Part shown: positions 56,605-64,000 of the stretch, in pieces
Position numbering within the stretch: the stretch's first letter is position 1
Layout of the letters: every line of letters begins with the position of its first letter
Source: Tipula vernalis
Lineage: Eukaryota > Arthropoda > Insecta > Diptera > Tipulidae
Length of the DNA: 64,000 nucleotides
Direction of reading: 5' to 3'
NCBI GenBank assembly: GCA_958295665.1
Contig: OY282558.1
Span: 17,173,409-17,237,408 of the forward strand
Position numbers and translations under genes: made by a program
The notes under the pieces: model-generated
Seen by the model: the letters and a program-made list of their open reading frames with translations, nothing else
Told to the model about the DNA's origin: nothing
The model's database searches: none

Positions 56605-58934
56605 TGAACGACTTTAAATAAACCGAACACTAAACGGGGTAATATCAATTTAATCAAATTATCATCATTGAATATCATCTTAATTTACACCAAATCTTAA
56701 ATAACGAACGATCATTATTCCGCATCGAATATATAAAAATAAAATAAAACATCCTTAACTAATTTATAGATCAATTTTAATCAAATTATTTCGCGTTTAA
56801 TGATTACCTTTTAACAATAAATATATTTTTTAAGATTTTATTTATGTACCTACATAAATCATGACGAGAAAATGCAAAAAAATTCAGCGATTTTCATATT
56901 AATCAAAAATATTACGTTTCAAGTTTGTGTATATGATTATTGCGCGATTATAATTTTTTTTTTATTCTCACTTAATTTAATTTGGTAAATTATTATCTTA
57001 TTTATTACACAAGAATATAATAATAAATTTGTGCCGAAATAAAAAAGAAAACATATAAATTACATACACTCGATCGATGCGTTATGGATATGATCATCAT
57101 AAAGCATAATGCGGTAATATATGATTTGATTGTAGCCGTAATGCAAGAGGAGAACGAGAAAGAAATAAGAAAAAAAATTAACCTTCGACCTTTAATATTA
57201 TGGAGGGAAGGAATTTCAAAATTATCGTTTTCTATTTTACTAATAAATATTGCGGAACCGATTCCTTGCAGCTCGAACTTTAATTTTCCAAAAAAATTGT
57301 TGACCTAAATATTTATTTACTTTACCAAAAATCCTTTCTATGCTTTTAGCCTAATAATTTTGTTCCCGACAAGTTAGTTTGAATTTACTTGTTTATAAAT
57401 TCATTATTTCCGTTAGATATTTTGCTATTTACCGGAAACCTAGAAAACCATTTTAAATTCAAGAAAATTTAATACTAAAAAAATGAAAATTCTTTAATAG
57501 TTGTATAAATATAAAAAATAAAATTATAAAATGGTTTTGGCATCTTCGTATAAAAACGAAAACCAAAAAAATGTTATGTAGGAAAAGCGGTATGAAGCGT
57601 TTGCAAGATACAAATATAATGTATAGAAATACAGTAAAACAATAAAATTTTATAAATTATATTCGGTTTAGTTGTAGGTGGATTCAAAAATTAAGTACAG
57701 TCTGGTTAGTTATGTATAGGTACTACCCACATACCAGTTTATATAGAAAACGGGTAATTTGAGGTGACTTCACTGTATACAAACAATATAAAAAGCTAGT
57801 TTATAAGCATACAAATATCTATCGTCCTGACAAAAACAATATTATGATATAAAAAAATGAAGCAAACATAATTTTTAAATTATAAACCAGAGCTAGATAG
57901 GTAACAAAATAAAGTCGGATACGTTAAAAAAAACAAAATGTAGAGCCATTTACTTACTAGAATACCTAGAATAGTTTTAGATGTCAGTTAGTTAATCATC
58001 CCCCGTAGTGCAAGTCGCACCTCCCAAATAACACTATGACGAGTTGAGAACATCAACTTTACAGTAGACAGATTTTTTTATTTATCTCTAGAAAAAATAT
58101 TAGATACAGGTGTTTGTATTTGGTACAATTTTCATTTCAATGTCGTATATAGGATTGTACTATAAAATGAATCAGAATTCAATTATCTACATTAAAATTT
58201 GAAAATATCATAGTTTACAAGTAATTTCTTAAATTATCACACAATTGAACTTATCATAGTTTAATTTTTATGGTTAGGAAAATCATCATATGTAAGGTAT
58301 TCAGGTGTCGCGATAACTATAATAAAATGTTTTTGATCATAATTTATTCAATTCTTAATAACATAAATAACAAAAGAAAATTTTATAAAATATTTAATTT
58401 GGTAAAAGTAACTTGTTTTGATTTCATGTGTGCCGTATAATTCATCGTCCTCATTGTCGTTGTTTGAGATGGTTTTGGTAACCGGCAAGTTTGCATGAAA
58501 GTGGTAGCTAGTTACTTTTGGTGAATAAAGTTCAATTCACAAGATATTGGTAACGGCTCTTCAATAAAGCCATACAATTTTTCAATTTTCATTTCGGTAA
58601 TTAGTACTTATACCAAACAAAATTCGGTCTGTAAGGTACAATAATTGATTTGGTTCAAAATGATTGGTTCCAAAATCAAAATACCAATTGAACGTTTGAT
58701 TAGATCTGTTCAGCTTGATGGTCGATAGAAATGAGAAAAAGGTTCTACAATTTCATTTAAGTTAAGTCATTCAATATATTATAAGATCCCGTCAGATGGC
58801 TAGAATTCTACAAAATAATTGTAAAGTTTTTTAATTTAGGAGCATACATTCAGGTGTATAAAGCTGTTAATATTGAGTTAAAGTCAGGAATATTTAGTAA
58901 AGTTATATGGTTCTCATTGGGCAGAAAATTGGAA
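56605..58934. other. AT-rich intergenic DNA before the satellite
   Basis: No gene recognised. The open frame at 57084-57308 has no family features. Confidence 0.45.
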
Positions 58935-61900
58935 GTCTATAGAAATAAATGAATAAATTTGAAGTAAGTTAGCAAAATAAATACAGATCTTGAAGCCTAT
59001 TGATAGAGCTATTGACTAACGTAATCGGACCGTTTTAGATTTTTACCGTCGAAAATCTGTGGGCTCTAGCTCATTTGATTTTCAATAAAATCGAATTTTC
59101 TTTGAAATGCATAGAAATATTCGAGCAATCCAAATGCAAGTTGGCAATATAAATACAGATCCTAAAGCCTATTGATAGAGCTATCGACCAACGTAATCGG
59201 AGCGATTTAGATTTTTATCGTCCAAAATCTATGGGCTATAGCCCAGTTGATTTTCAATAAAATCGAATTTTCTATGAAATGTTTAGAAATATTCGAGCAA
59301 TCCAAATGCAAGTTGGCAAAATAAATACAGATCCTGAAGCCTATTGATAGAGCTTTTGACCAACGTAATCGGAGCGTATTAGATTTTTATCGTCCAATAA
59401 ATGTGGGCTATAGCCCAGTTTGTTTTCAATAAAATCGAATTTTCTATGAAATGTTTAGAAATATTTGAGCAATCCAAAGGCAAGTTGGCAAAATAAATAC
59501 AGATCTTAAAGCCTATTGATAGAGCTTTTGACCAAAATAATCGGAGCGTTTTAGATTTTTACCGTCCAATATCTGTGGGCTATAGCCCAGTTGATTTTCA
59601 ATAAAATCGAATTTTCTATGAAATGTTTAGAAATATTCGAGCAATCCAAATGCAAGTTGGCAAAATAAATACAGATCCTGAATCGGAGCGTTTTAGATTT
59701 TTACCGTCCAAAATCTGTGGGCCATAGCCCAGTTGATTTTCAACAAAATCGAATTTTCTTTGAAATGCTTAGAAATATTCGAGCAATCCAGATACAAGTT
59801 GTCAAAATAAATACAGATCTTGAAGCCTATTAATAGAGCAATTGACCAACGTAATTGGAGCGTTTTAGATTTTTACCGTCCAAAATCTATGGGCTAGAGC
59901 CCAGTTGATTTTCAATAAAATCGAATTTTCTATGAAATGTTTAGAAATGTTCGAGCAATCCAAATGCAAGTTGGCAAAATAAATACAGATCCTGAAGCCT
60001 ATTGATAAAGCTTTTGACCAACGTAATCGGAGCGTATTAGGTTTTTATCGTTCAATAACTGTGGGCTATAGCCCAGTTGATTTTCAATAAAATCGAATTT
60101 TCCAAAAAATGTTTAGAAATATTTGAGCAACCCAAATGCAAGTTGGCAAAATAAATTCAGATCCTGAACCCTATTGATAGAGCTATTGACTAACGTAATC
60201 GGAGCGTTTGAGATTTTTACCGTCCAAAATCTGTGGGCAGCCCAGTTGATTTTCAACAAAATCGAATTTTCTATGAAATGTTTAGAAATATTCGAGCAAT
60301 CCAAATGCAAGTTTGCAAAATATATACAGATCCTCAAGCCTTTTATTAGTGCTTTTGACCAACGTAATCGGAGCGTATTAGATTTTTACCGTCCAAAATC
60401 TGTGGGCTATAGCACAGTTGATTTTCAATAAAATCGAATTTTCTATGAAATGTTTAGAAACATTCGAGCAATCCAAATGCAAGTTGGCAAAATAAATACA
60501 GATCCTGAAGCCTATTGATAGAGCTATCGACCAACGTAATCGGAGCGTTTTAGATTTTTACCGTCCAATATCTGTGGGCTATAGCCCAGTTAATTTTCAA
60601 TAAAAACGAATTTTCTTTGAAATCTTTAGAAATATTCGAGCAATCCAAATGCAAGTTGGCAAAATAAATACAGATCCTGAAGCCTATTGAAAGAGCTTTT
60701 GAGTAACGTAATCGGAGCGTGTTAGATTTTTAAAGTCCAAAATCTGTGGGCTATATATAGCCCAGTTTGTTTTCAATAAAATCGAATTTTCTTTGAAATG
60801 TTTAGAAACATTCGAGCAATCCAAATGCAAGTTGGCAATATAAATACAGATCCTGAAGCCTATTGATAGAGCTTTAGACCAACGTAATCGGAGCGGTTTA
60901 GATTTTTACCGTCCAAAATCTGTTGGCTATAGCCCAGTTGATTTTCAATAAAATCGAATTTTCTATGAAATGTTTAGAAATATTCGAGCAATCCAAATGC
61001 AAGTTGGCAAAATAAATACAGATCCTGAAGCCTATTGATAGAGCTTTTGACCAACGTAATCGGAGCGTATTAGATTTTTACCGTCCAAAATTTGTGGGCT
61101 ATAGCCCAGTTTGGTTTCAATAAAATCGAATTTTCTATGAAATGTTTAGAAACATTCGAGCAATCCAAATGCAAGTTGGCAATATAAATACAGATCCTGA
61201 AGCCTATTGATAGAGTTTTGCCAACGTAATCGGAGCGATTTAGATTTTTACCGTCCTAAATCTGTGGGCTATAGCCCAGTTGATTTTCAATAAAATCGAA
61301 TTTTCTATGAAATGTTTAGAAATATTCGAGCATGCCAAATGCAAGTTGGCAAAATAAATACAGATCTTAAAGCCTATTGATAGAGCTATTGACTAACGTA
61401 ATCGGAGCGTTTTAGATTTTTACCGTCCAAAATCTGTGGGCTATAGCCCAGTTGATTTTCAATAAAATCGAATTTTCTATGAAATGTTTAGAAATATTCG
61501 AGCAATCCAAATGCAAGTTGGCAAAATAAATACAGATCTTGAAGCCTATTGCTAGAGCTTTTGACCAACGTAATCGGAGCGTTTTATATTTTTACCGTCC
61601 AAAATCTATGGGCTATAGCCCAGTTGATTTTCAATAAAATCGAATTTTCTATGAAATGTTTAGAAATGATAGAGCAATCCAAATGCAAGTTGGCAAAATT
61701 AATACAGATCCTGAATCGGAGCGTTTTAGATTTTTACCGTCCAAAATCTGTGGGCCATAGCCCAGTTGATTTTCAACAAAATCGAATTTTCTTGGAAATG
61801 CTTAGAAATATTCGAGCAATCCAGATGCAAGTTGGCAAAATAAATACAGATCTTGAAGCCTATTGATAGAGCTATTGACTAACGTAATCGGAGCGTTTTA

Positions 61901-64000
61901 GATTTTTACCGTCCAAAATCTATGGGCTATAGCCCAGTTGATTTTCAATAAAATCGAATTTTCTATGAAATGTTTAGAAATGTTCGAGCAATCCAAATGC
62001 AAGTTGGCAAAATAAATACAGATCCTGAATCGGAGCGTTTTAGATTTTTACCGTCCTAAATCTGTGGGCTATAGCCCAGTTGATTTTCAATAAAATCGAA
62101 TTTTCTATGAAATGTTTAGAAATATTCGAGCAAGCCAAATGCAAGTTGGCAAAATAAATACAGATCTTAAAGCCTAATTATAGAGCTATTGACTAACGTA
62201 ATCGGAGCGTTTTAGATTTTTACCGTCCAAAATCTGTGGGCTATAGCCCAGTTGATTTTCAATAAAATCGAATTTTCTATGAAATGTTTAGAAATATTCG
62301 AGCAATCCAAATGCAAGTTGGCAAAATAAATACAGATCTTGAAGCCTATTGATAGAGCTATTGACCAACATAATCGGAGCGTTTTAGATTTTTACCGTCC
62401 TAAATCTATGGGCTAGAGCCCAGTTGATTTTCAACAAAATCGAATTTTCTATGAAATGTTTAGAAACATTCGAGCAATCCAAATGCAAGTTGGCAATATA
62501 AATACAGATCCTGAAGCCTATTGATAGAGCTTTTGACCAACGTAATCGGAGCGATTTAGATTTTTACCGTCCAAAATCTGTGGGCTATAGCCCAGTTTGT
62601 TTTCAATAAAATTGAATTTTCTATGAAATGTTTAGAAACATTCGAGCAATCCAAATGCAAGTTGGCAATATAAATACAGATCCTGAAGCCTATTGATAGA
62701 GCTTTTGACCAACGTAATCGGAGCGATTTAGATTTTTACCGTCCAAAATCTGTGGGCTATAGCCCAGTTGATTTTCAATAAAATCGAATTTTCTATGAAA
62801 TGTTTAGAAATATTCGAGCAATCCAAATGCAAGTTGGCAAAATAAATACAGATCCTGAAGCCTATTGATAGAGCTTTTGACCAACGTAATCGGAGCGTAT
62901 TAGGTTTTTACCGTCTAAAATCTGTGGGCTATAGCCCAGTTTGTTTTCAATAAAATCGAATTTTCTATGAAATGTTTAGAAACATTCGAGCAATCCAAAT
63001 GCAAGTTGGCAATATAAATACAGATCCTGAAGCCTATTGATAGAGTTTTGCCAATGTAATCGGAGCGATTTAGATTTTTACCGTCCTAAATCTGTGGGCT
63101 ATAGCCCAGTTGATTTTCAATAAAATCGAATTTTCTATGAAATGTTTAGAAATATTCGAGCAATCCAAATGCAAGTTGGCAAAATAAATACAGATCTTGA
63201 AGCCTATTTATTGAGCTTTTGACCAACGTAATCGGAACGTTTTAAATTTTTACCGTCCAATATCTGTAGGCTATAGTCCAGTTGATTTTCAACAAAATCG
63301 AATTTTCCATGAAATGTTTAGAAATATTCGAGCAATCCAAATGCAAGTTGGCAAAATAAATACAGATCCTGAATCGGAGCGTTTTAGATTTTTACCGTCC
63401 AAAATCAGTGGGCCATAGCCCAGTTGATTTTCAACAAAATCGAATTTTCTTTGAAATGCTTAGAAATATTCGAGCAATCCAAATGCAAGTTGGCAAAATA
63501 AATACAGATCTTGAAGCCTAATTATAGAGCTTTTGACCAACGTAATCGGAGCGTTTTAGATTTTTACCGTCCAAAATCTATAGGCTATAGCCCAGTTGAT
63601 TTTCAATAAAATCGAATTTTCTATGAAATGTTTAGAAATGTTCAAGCAATCCAAATGCAAGTTGGCAAAATAAATGCAGATCCTGAATCGGAGCGTTGTT
63701 AATTTTTACAGTCCAAAATCTGTGGGCTATAGTCCAGTTGATTTTCAAAAAATCGAATTTTCTATGAAATGTTTAGAAATGTTCGAGCAATCGAAATGCA
63801 AGTTGGCAAAATAAATACAGATCCTGAAGCCTATTGATAGAGCTTTTGACCAACGTAATCGGAACGTTTTAAATTTTTACCGTCCAATATCTGTGGGCTA
63901 TAGCCCAGTTGATTTTCAATAAAATCGAATTTTCTGTGAAATGTTTAGAAATAATGGAGCAATCCAAATGCAAGTTGGCAAAATAAATACAGATCTTAAA
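58935..64000 (+). repeat. 172-bp tandem satellite array, continues past window end
   Basis: Direct tandem monomers. The string TACAGATC recurs at 58982, 59154, 59326, 59498 and 59670, exactly 172 bp apart, then 142 bp later at 59812. About 30 monomers are present. Some lack a 30-bp stretch after TACAGATCCTGAA, giving 142-bp variants at several places (for example near 59670, 61700, 62025, 63365 and 63685). Each monomer carries a TGGGCTATAGCCCA dyad, sometimes mutated. Open frames inside (60174-60431, 61549-61866, 60113-60337) are by-products of the repeat. Confidence 0.95.

Noticed and set aside
60174..61866. Open frames in the satellite
   Set aside because: They are chance by-products of the 172-bp repeat and differ by monomer.
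1..64000. tRNA, rRNA, CRISPR arrays, bacterial operons
   Set aside because: None was seen on either strand; the intron structure and retroelements show a eukaryotic nuclear region.

Overview
This window looks like a piece of an AT-rich insect nuclear chromosome, most likely dipteran. The evidence is short spliceosomal introns (56-65 bp, GT-AG), retrotransposon families typical of insects (an errantivirus-like Gypsy with an env relic, BEL/Pao, a Jockey/CR1-type LINE relic), long satellite arrays and very low host-gene density. No bacterial, organellar, tRNA, rRNA or CRISPR feature was seen. I cannot name the species.

The host genes are four apparently intact paralogues (A 8686-10037 minus, B 21862-23193 plus, C 27877-29228 plus, D 35209-36524 minus) and one broken copy (E, about 39679-40165 minus). 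All intact copies have three exons with identical intron phases (0, then 1) and encode 396-411 aa. Each shows a signal peptide, a YC...C...C box in its own exon, a divergent CAP/antigen-5-like domain, a second CAP-like half, one C-terminal transmembrane helix and a short basic tail. A membrane-anchored double-CAP family in a birth-and-death cluster is the most interesting biological signal here. The CAP assignment is by pattern only.

Layout: 1-2971 is the 3' end of a broken errantivirus-like element (integrase, env relic, 3' LTR). 2972-8685 is AT-rich with an inverted repeat and a BEL gag relic. Gene A follows, then a CAACTC-rich minisatellite (10600-11690), a LINE relic, and BEL-1 (12779-17650) sitting between inverted repeats (12177-12270 and 18503-18610). 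Genes B and C flank a 3.3-kb hexanucleotide array (23831-27133). A foldback element (31379-32273) follows, then retroelement relics on both sides of gene D, a second minisatellite in the opposite orientation (38465-39340), pseudogene E, BEL-2 (about 40170-44717) carrying a TA-flanked MITE, and the 3' end of a different BEL (44940-45825) whose LTR is itself a long hairpin. 45826-49947 is AT-rich and empty. A Gypsy element with near-identical LTRs and a 5-bp target duplication (50062-55210) lies inside one arm of an older inverted repeat and itself carries a solo LTR. A second, inverted copy of the foldback element lies at 56043-56604. From about 58935 to the window end there is a 172-bp tandem satellite.

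The region reads as a repeat-dominated, probably pericentromeric or heterochromatin-proximal block in which a small tandem gene family has been duplicated, inverted, broken and separated by transposons.
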